Source: Oppiella nova
Lineage: Eukaryota > Arthropoda > Arachnida > Sarcoptiformes > Oppiidae
Assembly: GCA_905397405.1 (NCBI GenBank)
Contig: CAJPVJ010000422.1
Span: 1 to 23,731, forward strand
Length of the DNA: 23,731 nt
Reading direction: 5' to 3'
The position numbers and the translations under genes are program-made. This document shows, one piece after another, positions 1 through 10,723 of this stretch. Positions within the stretch are counted from its first letter, which is position 1. The number at the start of each line of letters is the position of its first letter. Below the pieces are notes generated by a model. The model saw only the letters and a list, made by a program, of their open reading frames with translations. It was not told the origin of the DNA and searched no databases.

Positions 1-583
1 CAGAAATACAATTAATATAAGAAAATAATAATAGATTTTAAACTGTTTTAGTCGTGACTTCACATGTGTTGCCATTATTTGCAACATTTATGCCATTAGT
101 TTGACATTTGTTTCACACATTTCTCGTGTTATTTGTAAACAAAATGTGTTTTTATGAGACGTTTTCATCGCATATTAGCTTTGATTTCAATGATTTAAAC
201 GACAATTAAAACTGATTTATATTTTGCATACTTTTTATGATTTGTTTATTTTTTGAAATGTCAAATATTTTGGGTATACATTGTGTTCACAAATAACGTG
301 TCGTTACAAACAGTTTAGGCAAAACTTTTCCTTTGCAGTCGTAATGAGATTTGAAATCTAGGATTACATTGCTAATTTTATTATACATTTAAGATTCATT
401 TTGTGGTTAACGCACATAAGTAGCTATCATTTAATAATCTCATATCAAACATATCAATGAATTTACAGTTAATTAGGTTTTGTGTTACTATAGTAGTAAG
501 TATGAGTGAATATCATATTAAATACGTATAATATATTTAAATTATCAATTTTATAGACTATAATGGCATAAATGTAGGAATAT
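1..583. other. AT-rich non-coding stretch
   Basis: Strongly AT-rich sequence with no open frame of note, no recognisable repeat and no RNA-like structure seen. It is either intergenic or part of a long upstream intron of the p140Cap-like gene. Confidence 0.5.
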
Positions 584-777
584 ATGGTGGGCGCCGTTGA
601 GGGACTGGTAGGTTATCGCTTCTCGGCCTCGTGGCTAAGATTAAAAATATAGTATCTGTTCCGATGAGCTTAATATCTCATACGACTTCCATCGGGGGTT
701 AGGATATTAAACTAATTTTCTCCACTCTTACTACGGATCAGCCCGACATTGATCTACCGCCGGGAGGGGCCCACCAT
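584..777. repeat. 9-bp inverted repeat bracketing the U2-like sequence
   Basis: ATGGTGGGC at 584-592 is the exact reverse complement of GCCCACCAT at 769-777. The two arms lie just outside and at the 3' end of the U2 snRNA-like sequence, so they could close the whole unit into one stem, or be the terminal repeats of a small element that carried it. Confidence 0.45.
615..775 (+). pseudogene. U2 snRNA-like sequence (degenerate copy or divergent variant)
   Basis: The 5' part matches U2 spliceosomal RNA: ATCGCTTCTCGGCC, then GGCTAAGAT, AGTATCTGTTC and TTAATATCT in the usual order. The 3' end (CCCGACATTGATCTACCGCCGGG) resembles stem IV of insect U2. The branch-site-pairing block reads ATAGTA instead of the nearly invariant GTAGTA. 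Stem IIa is changed on both sides (ATGAG / CTCAT instead of ATCAG / CTGAT), so pairing is kept. A weak Sm-like site (AATTTTC) is present. About 30 bases around the 5' part of stem III appear missing, giving about 161 nt instead of 185-192. There is no A-rich tail, so it does not look like a simple retrocopy. A pseudogene is most likely; an expressed variant is possible. Confidence 0.7.
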
Positions 778-2602
778 TTATCAATCAATAAATATATCCA
801 CTTTTTACTATAACATAAACATAAATTGTATATTGTAGTTTTACTAGTTTACTAACTTGTAGATACAGAATAATTTTGTTTGTGTTTGAAAATTGTGTTA
901 AATATTATCATAATTAATCTATCAATGCATTTAAATAATTGTTATAAATTTCTATTGCGGTAAATATGCTGTCAATTATTGACGAACAAGGTTATTAATG
1001 ATATTTAATGGCATTTGTAGATTTATAACTGTAGTCTCAATAAGTTTAGTCATAAATTCTCTATTTATTTTTAAATACGGATTCTGTGATTTTGTGATGT
1101 ATTATACAGAATCTGTATATATTGACCCTGGTCACCATCTGTTAACTATGAACTAAACTAAAAATATAGCAATTCTTGTGTTAATATATTTTGGGTACAA
1201 TTCTTGTGTATTCTGTGAGACAATGCACTCCAGTGTATAATCAATCAAAATATCGATTTGAATGAAAACAATAATTATTTATTCACTTAATGTCTGTAAT
1301 AATAAGCTTTTCGTTGAATCGATACCTATTTGAATATATTATACAAACAAATCACACGAATATTTATCATAAAAATTGATTTTCTTCGTCAAGAATCGAT
1401 TCTTCACTTTCTCTCACTTATATTAATGACAAAAGTGCTGCTCATTTAAGTCACTAATAATAGACTTTTAGCTCAACAGTCAATAAATTTGTTGCAATTT
1501 AATAACAATATTTTTGTTAAATTTTAGTTTTATTTTATGTCAAATATTATTAACGTTACTATAAAAATACATTAAATATAGTAGTGGTGTAGAATGTTAA
1601 TATATAATATACAGTATATTATATTATTTATAATGAAATGAGTTTTTTGCCACATATTAGTGACGTTTAAGTCAATATAGGAGTCAATAAGAAATGCTGA
1701 ATTTGACGATCATTTGCCTCCAGGAAAGACTTAATGAAAATCTCAGTCCTTTATGTGGAGATAATTGTCTGAACCGGAAATATAAGAATATTCTTTATAT
1801 TGAATATCGTTTGTATACATGATATGTAAGACTCTGTACCCATACATGAGATGTCATTAACCGAATGCATATAAACATTATTGTAGAATATATTCTTTAT
1901 TATCATATTCTCTTATAATATAGTGGTTTCTCATACACTTATAAATGAATTATTACTGATTTTTGAGTCGAAACTATTTTCCTTTATTTTTATTTATTAT
2001 TTATTATGAATTCATATTTTATTAGTTAAGCGAAGGAATTGCTATTACAAAGGGTTTCCAATTGAATGCAATTTTTTTTATACCCGAAAGTGCTCTCCAT
2101 TTCACTCTATTTCTAAGATAAGTTGCAATTACACGAGAGTTAGGAATATATGGTGAGCAATACATTAGCTGAAATGAAAGTTTTTCATTTGGGTAAAATA
2201 TTTATACACGATTTAAAAGTTTTTTCATATATCTTATAAAAATACATTATGTTTTAAACATTATAAATTTATTATTTCTCATAAAAATGATAATTTAAAT
2301 CATTTTTTCTTGCCAAAATTATGAGTATATATATAAGTATTGAATCAATAATATATTACATAAGCCAGTAGTTGGTTATTAGAGTAGTTATTTATATGAA
2401 TCTCTGGGAATATAGTTAAGCAAAACTTGTAAACATGAGTACGATTTTGAACACATACTCAACAATACATGTGTAGACGTTATGCCCAAAAATCTTGTCT
2501 TCAACCGAATGAACACACAAATAAAATGTTAGTCCAAAAGGTCATCCATTTATTGCTTAATCAATAGAGTTATGATAAGCAACGGATAAATAGTTTATTA
2601 GC

Positions 2603-2605
<3 letters not shown>
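778..2605. other. AT-rich non-coding stretch
   Basis: Long AT-rich sequence without a coding signal, tandem repeat or recognised element. Scattered short TATA and AATAAA-like strings are expected at this base composition. Confidence 0.5.

Positions 2606-2637
<32 letters not shown>
2606..2637 (+). repeat. (GA)n microsatellite
   Basis: Uninterrupted GA dinucleotide tract of about 32 bases, the first of many GA/CT tracts in the window. Confidence 0.95.
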
Positions 2638-2639
<2 letters not shown>

Positions 2640-3500
2640 AGATTTTGATGAAAATTTTAATTTATTTTCTAATAACTCGTATATTGTTTTGTTTTATTAG
2701 TTTTTTCTCAAACCTTTTATCTTTTAAGATATCCTTATATCATAAGAATTGATAAATCATAGAGTTATTAGAAAGCGGTTTTTATTTCATATATATATAT
2801 TTTCATTTCGATTTTAACGAAGTTTATTGTATTAAAGCTTCTATTGAAACATAAAGGGCTTCTCCTTTTCTAATCCAATGTTTTTATATAAAAGTTTATT
2901 AACTTTAGAGAAATCTGAAGTTAAGCTTCGTATATGAGTCTTGTGTTGTGGATCCGTTGCTACAATATAAAACATTTTTATTGCCAAAATGTCTTTGTTA
3001 ATACTTATTATAAACAGGCGATTATTATATAAAACATTAGACTTTGGGTAAAATTAAATGTCTTTACAGGCAATACTGAGTACAGTATATCCATTAAATA
3101 AATGCTGAAATGGTTTTACGTTTATACACAAAACAATATTATAATTTTCGTCAATTGATTGAACGAATAAATATTACGAGGAAAATGTATTTTTATAATA
3201 TACTGTATATATAATGTATTTCATTGACAATGATTCCCATATAAGTAAGTCTCCAATTTAAATCCATATAATTTATAAAATAATCTCAATTCCCGTCAAA
3301 TATTATGATTTTAAATATAAGAAACATATTTAGAGAAATGAATATAGTATAAAAACCACAAAACATTTATCATTTTTGATTATATAAAAGCATCAGAATA
3401 TACATATAAATATATACACAGATACTACTTTGAATATTATTTAAATATAAACTTTGAATTACTGTATATTTTCCCTAAAAAACATTTGAATATATTTTGG
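2638..3500. other. AT-rich non-coding stretch
   Basis: No gene, RNA or repeat could be supported here. Short ATATAT runs only. Confidence 0.5.
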
Positions 3501-3707
3501 CAAAAATTTTATATTCATTACAGAACTACGGAAAATGTGTTTATTTTCACAGAGACTCACAAATGCATTTACTTTACTGCAAAATTTAATTTTAATCTAA
3601 CATACAAAAATTTTATATTCATTACAGAACTACAGAAAATGTGTTTATTTTCACAGAGACTCACAAATGCATTTACTTTACTGCAAAATTTAATTTTAAT
3701 CTAACAT
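3501..3707 (+). repeat. 104-bp tandem duplication, two copies
   Basis: The unit starting CAAAAATTTTATATTCATTA at 3501 is repeated from 3605 with a period of 104 bases. Only one substitution is visible (ACGGAAA against ACAGAAA), so the duplication is recent. The short open frame across it is a by-product of the repeat. It is not a CRISPR array: there are only two units, with no spacers. Confidence 0.92.
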
Positions 3708-4743
3708 TTCAGTGAGCATTTTGTGTTTAATTTAAACAAAAGAATTACATATTATATGATTCACTCAAAAAACATTACATTTAATATAATGTGACTTAAC
3801 TAAGCAAATAGAGTGGTTAACCCTCCCTGACCACTGTAGGCTTAATCATGTGATAAAATCCACAAAAACACTATTAAGAGATCACTTCTATAAATAGGCC
3901 CAAAGTATACAAAATATATCGATTTATCAGATCTTTATATTTTTATACTATTATACAGATTTCTGTCTTTCAATAATTTTTACGATTTTTTATAATAGAA
4001 TAAATTTCTTAAACTTTTATGCCTTAAAAATAATAATTCATTTCATGAAAAATAGATTTTTCTAGGGTTTCAATACATGGTACGGCAAATGCATTTGAAA
4101 TATTGAACGTTAACCAGACTTTTCAATGATTTGAATCACAAATAAAATTAAAATTTATTTTAATAGTAGAATATCAAAAACTCAACTAAAATCTGGAATT
4201 TTTTAGATAATGTTGACATCGGTTGAAACTTTTTTGTCTCTAAGATAAAGCATTTTTGCCTAAACTTTGTACATAATATGTGACTATAAATAACTTTTTA
4301 ACTTTATTTTCGCAGACTATTAATATGTAAATTCTATGATTAATGTTGTGTTGACCCCCTCTGTTATATACGGTATATAATGTGTGCAAAAGTTGCATGT
4401 CTTGCATATTATATTCCTCGAGAATTTGTATCACTTAATAGTTTTTACTTTATTTTAAGTCAAATATGAGAAAGAAAATAGCGGCAAACCTATTCAAAAC
4501 AGATTTACACAACAAATATTTAATTGAATATTAAATTCAATTATGACTTTTATAGTGAACACAAAAGATTATGCTTTCAGTCATTACAGAAGAGTCTATA
4601 AATACAATTACACTTTAAGACAAAACCTATTCTTTAAGCTTAAATAAATTTTAAGTTTAATGATTCTTAAGGTTAACCCCTCTTTGTGGACAGACAGTAG
4701 ATATGAGTAGGAGAGGGTGGCTGAGAGTGAGTACAGCAGTTGG
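3708..4743. other. AT-rich non-coding stretch
   Basis: No coding sequence or element recognised. It becomes less AT-rich from about 4660 towards the GA tract at 4744. Confidence 0.45.
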
Positions 4744-4800
4744 CAGAGAGAGAGAGAGAGAGGGAGGGAGAGAGAGAGAGAGGGAGAGAGAGAGAGAGAG
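4744..4800 (+). repeat. (GA)n microsatellite with GGGA interruptions
   Basis: Imperfect GA tract broken by AGGG units. Open frames through it (Leu/Ser or Arg/Glu runs) are artefacts of the repeat. Confidence 0.93.
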
Positions 4801-4863
4801 CTATAGCGCATTTTAATCAATATCTAAAGACTGGAAGTGAATGAACAGACAGTTAGATGTGAT

Positions 4864-5062
4864 GGTGGCGTATGGATGTATGGGTTACGCCACCGGAATG
4901 TGCGAAATGAATCGATCGGCTTATTCTTTGGCGCAACCGCACCGACAGCACCGTTAGACACAGACCTGTAAAATGCAAAATCGTTGCAAAAGCTTTGCCT
5001 TCTGTGCCCATAGAGTATGACTGCAATGAGTGGCAAAAAGAGCGGATCCATACATCCATACG
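4864..5062. repeat. GC-richer patch with two inverted repeats
   Basis: GGTGGCGTA at 4864-4872 pairs perfectly with TACGCCACC at 4886-4894, giving a 9-bp hairpin with a 13-base loop. CGTATGGATGTATG at 4869-4882 is the exact reverse complement of 5049-5062. The enclosed DNA is clearly richer in G, C and CpG than its surroundings. It could be a small foldback element of about 190-200 bases, a non-coding exon or a regulatory island. No coding frame is convincing on either strand. Confidence 0.45.
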
Positions 5063-6200
5063 AGTCATACAACTGAGTGTGTCTTCTCTGATGCGGTTCT
5101 AAAATGTCTAAAATTTTGGCTCAAAATTACAATTTCTTTCACTTTTATGTTGTTTTTTCTTTTCTCTTCTAATGTAAGAATGAACTAAACGTTTACTACT
5201 ATTTACTTGTTGTGAATCCAGAGATTAATGATTATTTCTACGATTGTATTGTTTTGGCAATTCTTGTCATTAATTGTGAATACATTTCGTTTAGAAGTTT
5301 TCATTTCAATGTATATCTAGTGATGAGCTGTGAATTTGCGTGAAAGACATCCGACTCTTCACGAGTTCATTCACTTCCATATAAAACATTATTTTTTCGT
5401 TATATTCATTGGAAATACAAGAATACAAATATTCAATATTATAATACATTCACCAAAATTACAAATATATTCTGTGTGTGCCATCAATACTCATTGTATT
5501 GCATATATTGCATCGGTATGACTTTTGTGTGAACAACTATTTTGTATCTCATTTCACATACTCTTACCTCTTTTGGGCAGAAAACTCATCGATTGAAATG
5601 AATAATAAATTTGATTCGTATTTAATATTACATATAATATTGAATATTTTTTAATGCCTAAAAAATAGTGTAATTATTTATTAATAATATAATAATTTGT
5701 TAGTAAATCGCTTTTTGCCAAATGAACGGAGAAATTATACGATAAAACATTTTGAAGGCAAGAATTTTTTGTTATATCATTGTATGAAACGAGTCCTTCA
5801 AGTGCTAAATAAATTGGTTCTTATATTCTGGTGATAAACAAGCAAATAATTTACTGTTTTGTCAATATATTCAGTAAATTTTCTCAGTTTCACTACTTAT
5901 TAGTGTTTTTGCATTTACACCAATACATCATCAGTTGTATAATAATTAAAATTTATGGAAATTCTATTGCTCTCTATTGGAGTTCACGAATATTTAATCC
6001 ATTAAAACATCCATTTCTATAAACATATTATAAAACGAATGTAAGAATAAATTTTGTTTAAAACTAAATTTGATTGATCAAATCAAATAAAACGCCTGCT
6101 TTTTGTGACTCTGAAGTGAAATTTATTTACACAATAATATTATGTTATTTCAGGGCTTCTCTCGTAGAAAATGCATTGAATTTGATTTTTCTCGATACTG
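5063..6200. other. AT-rich non-coding stretch
   Basis: Nothing could be supported. Short open frames here have AT-driven Ile/Tyr/Phe composition and look random. Confidence 0.45.
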
Positions 6201-6202
6201 TA

Positions 6203-7016
6203 CTGTGGCCGATCCTATAAAACACTTAAGTACTACTTTGTACGTAACTTACGTTGCGTCGTGTTTGACTGTACTATAAAGCAATTCATAGCGTTATACG
6301 TATGTTACAGTTACGTAGAGCTTACGGTAAACTTTTGATGAGATACGTTATACTTAAGCATGATTCTATCTTATAACGTGTCGTAACGTAATATACCTCC
6401 ACGCAATTTACGGTACCTCTAATGCTACTATAAGATGAGTTTTGTTATTAATTTAGTGCTATTTTTATGTTTTTATATGATTTTTCTTTGTAATCCTATT
6501 ATTTGTTACATTTTATACCGAATAATGAGATTAAAATGACTAATAATAACAACATAAATAGTAGTAAGAAATCAATGGTTTTTCTCAATAAAGGAACTAA
6601 TAATAAGTCAACAAATGTCTCGACTTTGAGTTTATAAAAGTTACTAAAATTGAATCGGAAAATTAAATTTACTGATTTTATTCTAATTAATTAACATAAT
6701 GTTTATTTTAATTACTTATTGTTTTCAATTTATTAAAAGTTTTAGTAATTCATTGTTTGTATTTATTTATTGATCAATAAATAGGTTTTATATTCATTAC
6801 AAACTGTTAGCAACATTGTACAACACATACCAGTGGTACCAGTATGCCAGTGGTATGCAGTGCGAGTGCACACGGACTATATGTTACGTATCTAGAGTTA
6901 CGTTTACGTTAAGTCTAAGATTTTTTATAGTACGGACGGAAACGTAAGTTACGATCGTACGTAAACGTTACTAAGTTACGTATACGTTAAGTACAGCGTT
7001 ATAGAACCCGCCACTG
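6203..7016. mobile_element. MITE-like non-autonomous DNA transposon, 814 bp
   Basis: The left end CTGTGGCCGATCCTATAA matches the reverse complement of the right end (CAGTGGCGGGTTCTATAA), and the inverted similarity continues inwards for about 100 bases, including CGTAACTTACGTT and GTACTATAAA in both arms. The unit is flanked by TA on both sides (6201-6202, 7017-7018), compatible with a 2-bp target duplication. Both ends are crowded with ACGTAA/TTACGT-type subterminal motifs, as in many MITEs. No transposase frame is present. The arms have diverged clearly, so the insertion is not recent. The superfamily cannot be assigned from the sequence alone. Confidence 0.7.
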
Positions 7017-7018
7017 TA

Positions 7019-7544
7019 CTATACTGTACTGCTATGCATTTAAATGCTTTGCATGTATATTAATAAATGTCACTTTACTTGATATCTGTCGGTCTTATTA
7101 ACAGAAATATATTATTAAAAAGAAAGAGTTTAGTATTTTTGTTAACATTGAATGAGAATATTAATTAAGTGAATGTAATTTCTTGACACAAATATATACA
7201 ATTTATATCTCCATTATTAACATATTTATAATAACATTGTATGACAGACAGAGTAATAAAAGTATTTGTTAGTCACATAATAATCATCTAGCATTACATA
7301 ACAAAAATATTTCAGTTTATTTAACTAATTATTCACAAAGTGTTTTATTTATTTTATGTTTTAAATGTTTTATGTGTTTGTTTAATGATTTAAATAATCG
7401 ATTAAATAATACCATATTATCGCATATTTCACAGCTTTGATAGAAATGATGTCTTTATTATAATTCCGTTAAAACGATAATACATTTGAATACAAATTTG
7501 TAACAATTAATTGGAATTTCCTTTTTTGTGTTAAGTTATGAATA
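7019..7544. other. AT-rich non-coding stretch
   Basis: No feature recognised between the MITE-like element and the minus-strand open frame. Confidence 0.45.
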
Positions 7545-7967
7545 TTATTGAAAAGTAAAGCAAACAACAGAATAATCACAATAATAATGACAATAATATG
7601 CGAGTGATTCACATCTCAATTCCTCAGATGAAATACCAGTGCAAAAGTCACAGTCGTTTAGTCTTAGCAATAGGTTTTCAATTAAGATCTTTACTCTAGT
7701 ATTCAATGCCCGACTGAATATCGCATGAAATTCCCGTATATTTCCTACGATTACATCAAACAAGTGAACCGCTGGAAGGGCTTCACACTTATTAGTCCAC
7801 AGATTTTCTATTAACTTATGGAAACAACATAAATATTTTTTAGACAAACAATAATCCGGCAGAATTTGCTGACTTAATATAGCAAAGCCATTGGTTGAGA
7901 TGTGTTTGTATGCTCTACTATTTGCGCAAAAATTTTCATTTACTCTGTTTTGGGTAATTATATACAA
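7545..7967 (-). CDS. Unidentified minus-strand open frame (possible exon or remnant)
   Basis: A 140-codon open frame, the longest on this strand outside low-complexity DNA. The composition is balanced (Leu, Cys, Asn, Glu, Arg, Trp) rather than the Ile/Tyr/Lys/Phe mix of random AT-rich frames, for instance LIENLWTNKCEALPAVHLF and NIREFHAIFSRALNT. No family was recognised. On the minus strand an acceptor-like CAG lies at 7945-7947 and a donor-like GTATTT begins at 7636, so it could be an exon of about 300 bases from a gene on the opposite strand. It could also be a remnant of a transposon protein near the MITE-like element, or chance. The low confidence reflects the lack of homology or partner exons. 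Confidence 0.22.
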   Translation of the reverse strand: MYIITQNRVNENFCANSRAYKHISTNGFAILSQQILPDYCLSKKYLCCFHKLIENLWTNKCEALPAVHLFDVIVGNIREFHAIFSRALNTRVKILIENLLLRLNDCDFCTGISSEELRCESLAYYCHYYCDYSVVCFTFQ

Positions 7968-8527
7968 TTGTAGAGAATATTCACATCAGAATACATGTGC
8001 GAATTTATATGACTTGCATTAAATTATTTAGCCAGACTTGCACTCAACAAATGCTAAACAATTTGCTAAAATCGTACATACAATCAAATCCTGACAACAC
8101 AACAAAAAACAAATAACACAAATATTTTATCTCACAATGTACATATAAAAAATGAAACATAAAATTCCGGTTATGACATACACGATAAAAAATGTATATT
8201 GTTTTTTGTTTTATGTTTCGCAGATTTTAATTATATAAAAATATTTTTCGCTTTATTTAGTGTTATGATTTGACTGTAGATTTTGAGGTGTTTTCGGATT
8301 TGGATATACGATACGAAAGCACAAGTCATTCATGTCTGACCAGCGCTTGTAAATCGATATCACATTCTCATTGCAATTGAATTTTTATGAGTTTTATATT
8401 TCAATTTTTTCGGTCAAAAAAATAATAACACATAAAAGCCCTGATATTCTGTGCACAAACAAGAAATATGATGTTGTGATCCATTGAACTAATATTTGTT
8501 TTGAATTGTTTTTTCAATTAAATGCAG
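7968..8527. other. Non-coding stretch leading to the first visible exon
   Basis: AT-rich. The last 30 bases form a T-rich tract ending in AATGCAG at 8521-8527, a plausible 3' splice site for the exon that follows. No upstream exon supplying the first codon base could be identified. Confidence 0.45.
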
Positions 8528-8839
8528 ATATAGAGAGTGAGATTAGCCCGGGAGAGATGCCGTTCAATATAAAACGGTTTACACAACTGCATCGGAGCAC
8601 AAGTATGCCAAACAAGAATAAACAGCACAACAACAGCACCGATGATAACAACCCTAAGTCCAAGAAAAACAAGTCCAGAGACCAGCCCTCGGGGTCGTCC
8701 CAATCGCCGTCAAATATGCCGCCAAATAAGCAAAAGTTGTCACAAATCTCGGGCTCCCGATCCATAGACGCCGCAGAAATTAGACGATTGGGTGGCCAAC
8801 TGACCATTTCCAATCCCATTCCCATTGATCAGCCTCCAG
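8528..8839 (+). CDS. SRCIN1-like: p140Cap-like gene, first visible exon (disordered N-terminal region)
   Basis: The exon has 312 bases and opens in phase 1 after the acceptor AATGCAG (8521-8527). It ends in phase 1 at CCAG before the donor GTACTC (8840). It encodes about 104 residues rich in Ser, Asn, Lys, Pro and Gln, including a basic stretch (KSKKNKSRD) and a more ordered end (IDAAEIRRLGGQLTI). It has no membrane segment or catalytic motif. Its phases fit exactly to the next exon. If this were the first coding exon, ATG at 8557-8559 with G at -3 is the likely start; otherwise the start is in an upstream exon. I do not recognise this part by homology. Its place in the gene rests on frame, phase and coding composition. 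Confidence 0.72.
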
Positions 8840-9446
8840 GTACTCATTCATTTAGAACACACAACTGTCCCTTTTCTCTGTATAACCCATAATTCAATTA
8901 TAAGCACATCTCTTAACCCACTATTCTCTGCCATTCCCTCCAATATATCATCAATTTTTGTGCCGTTAACCCACCGCTCAATACATTGAACTCACAGTTT
9001 AGAGAATCCGTATAAATAACAACATAACGAGTCAATCATATCGAGTACAGTGTATACATGACAGACATTTTTTGTCACAATATTCACCGAATTATATATT
9101 GTGACAAATTTACAATACAATTATTGATTATATAGTGTACAATACGTACGCTATTAATATTTCCATTATAAACAGATTTCTGGCGTTTGAGAGTATGTTT
9201 GTAGCAATTCTTGTCCAACACAACGACAATAATTGATTGATTCTTGACTCACGAGAACTGTCTCTAAAATTTCTGTCACACCACCGACTCATCCATCGAT
9301 ATTGTAGATCTGTTTTGGAAAATGTTTTATTTGTTTTTGCTTTTTATTTTTGGCACATTTCCTTTTACTCCACATCATTTTAATCATTATTTTATTGGTT
9401 TAGGAAAAGAGAATTCCTTTAATGTTTATATAATATTTTTCTTTAA

Positions 9447-9450
<4 letters not shown>
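8840..9450 (+). other. Intron 1, 5' part
   Basis: After the donor at 8840 the sense strand is pyrimidine- and C-richer to about 9000, then AT-rich. No further exon was seen before the CT tract. Confidence 0.5.

Positions 9451-9490
<40 letters not shown>
9451..9490 (+). repeat. (CT)n microsatellite
   Basis: Uninterrupted CT tract of about 40 bases immediately upstream of the first 97-base direct repeat. Confidence 0.95.
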
Positions 9491-9492
<2 letters not shown>

Positions 9493-9586
9493 ATGTGAAG
9501 ATTCTATAATAAACTGGAAAATAAATTGCAGACAAAAACTCCTATTATGTTATTCGCTATTATATTATATTTTGACGCTTTTATAA

Positions 9587-9813
9587 ATTTAAAGTGAATA
9601 CACTGTAAGTAAATTCATGAAATTTCCTGATCTCTAAAACTCATGCGAAAATGCACTTATCTACTAATGTAGGTGAGTATTACCGTGTACTGGCAATTTG
9701 ATGGTAGGGTCAGTCCCACTTACTAATAAAACACTGGATCACCACCGGATTTGTACTTTTAGTCGTTAACGTATCAGTCACTTAGCCTAACCATTGTTTA
9801 ATGGTATGATGGT
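9587..9813 (-). mobile_element. 227-bp dispersed repeat, left (inverted) copy, SINE-like
   Basis: It matches 10764-10990 in reverse complement over its full 227 bases with about three substitutions. Read on the minus strand it contains a possible A-box-like segment (TTAGGCTAAGTGACTG) and, downstream, a B-box-like segment (GTACAAATCC). That would fit a tRNA-derived SINE head, although a complete tRNA fold is not evident. The A-box-proximal end abuts a GA/CT tract. It has no coding capacity. The alternative is one half of a large foldback structure rather than an independent SINE. Confidence 0.6.
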
Positions 9814-9837
9814 CTCTCTCTCTCTCTCTCTCTCTCC
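9813..9837 (+). repeat. (CT)n microsatellite
   Basis: CT tract of about 25 bases between the 227-base repeat copy and the second 97-base direct repeat. Confidence 0.93.
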
Positions 9838-9932
9838 TAATGTGAAGATTCTATAATAAACTGGAAAATAAATTGCAGACAAAAACTCCTATTATGTTAT
9901 TCGCTATTATATTATATTTTGACGCTTTTATA

Positions 9933-10720
9933 TCTTATAAAAAGACAATTCAGACGATTATTAACAATAAGTTTATTATTATTATAACTGTTAATAACAA
10001 ACAGAATTTCAGTTTATTATTAGGTTTTCCTATTTTTCTGGCAATAAATATGATTTCGTTGTACACTTCCATACATTGGAAACATTATTGGTATCGACTG
10101 GTAGTGTAATTGATATTCCGAGCGTCCATTGCCTCCATTGCCTTCCATTGCCTTCCATTGCCTTCCATCCCTGTGCTCTACTTTTGTCACTAAAAGGCCA
10201 GTCGTTTTCATCGCAACGTCTCTACGCTTTATCAGGCGTTGAATTTTTCGTCTTAATTTTATTATTGTCTCAATCTTTGAACCAAAAGAATGAAAAAACA
10301 AAAATAAAGGCCAAAACAAAAAGAGATTTAATGAGTGCACAGACAGTCACTGACAATATGCTCGGCTCTAAGCCTAATGACAGTCAATACTTGTGCCAGA
10401 ATATCGACTCAATATTATCGACCATCTGATACATAATTGATATCATAATCGCATTGTCTTATGTGTCGTATAGAAAAGTCACATTTATTACAGAATAGCA
10501 TCATTTACTTTAAAAATTCTCATAATTCATCAAAAAGTGACTCAAATTCTTGTGTATATTGTATAAGAAAATTGAGATTTGAGTCAAACTACGAAAGAGT
10601 GGTTTAATGTAAACTTACAATCAAACGGTCATTTCAGTGCTAAATATAAACTAAAATGATTCACTGGACCCTACTTTTAGATAAATACGAATTGTTTTAA
10701 TTATAGTTATCTTTAATTAA

Positions 10721-10723
<3 letters not shown>
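9933..10723 (+). other. Intron 1, spacer between the inverted repeat copies
   Basis: Contains a decamer tandem repeat of CCATTGCCTT at about 10125-10169. The 117-codon open frame at 10076-10429 runs through it and has no recognisable protein features; I take it as chance. Confidence 0.45.
10125..10169 (+). repeat. Decamer tandem repeat (CCATTGCCTT)
   Basis: About four and a half copies of a 10-base unit, the first one or two imperfect. Confidence 0.85.

Larger units (their letters stand above)
9489..9932 (+). repeat. 97-bp identical direct repeats flanking an inserted repeat copy
   Basis: The segment starting CCTAATGTGAAGATTC occupies 9489-9585 and again 9836-9932, and the two copies are identical. 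Each is preceded by a CT tract. Between them sits the left copy of the 227-base dispersed repeat (9587-9813). The block therefore reads as CT tract, segment, inserted repeat, CT tract, segment. That is far too long for an ordinary target-site duplication and suggests template switching or unequal exchange within the CT tracts. Confidence 0.9.

Noticed and set aside
615-775. Intact, functional U2 snRNA gene
   Set aside because: The branch-site-pairing block deviates and part of stem III appears missing, so I kept it as a U2-like copy instead.
3501-3707. Possible CRISPR array
   Set aside because: Only two contiguous 104-base units without spacers, in a eukaryotic context.
4608-5072. Minus-strand open frames of 70-82 codons
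   Set aside because: One is a Ser/Leu run made by the GA tract, and the others overlap in two frames with no domain, splice logic or recognisable sequence.
10076-10429. 117-codon plus-strand frame in intron 1
   Set aside because: It starts in a decamer tandem repeat, has no protein features and is overlapped by a similar minus-strand frame, as expected for chance.
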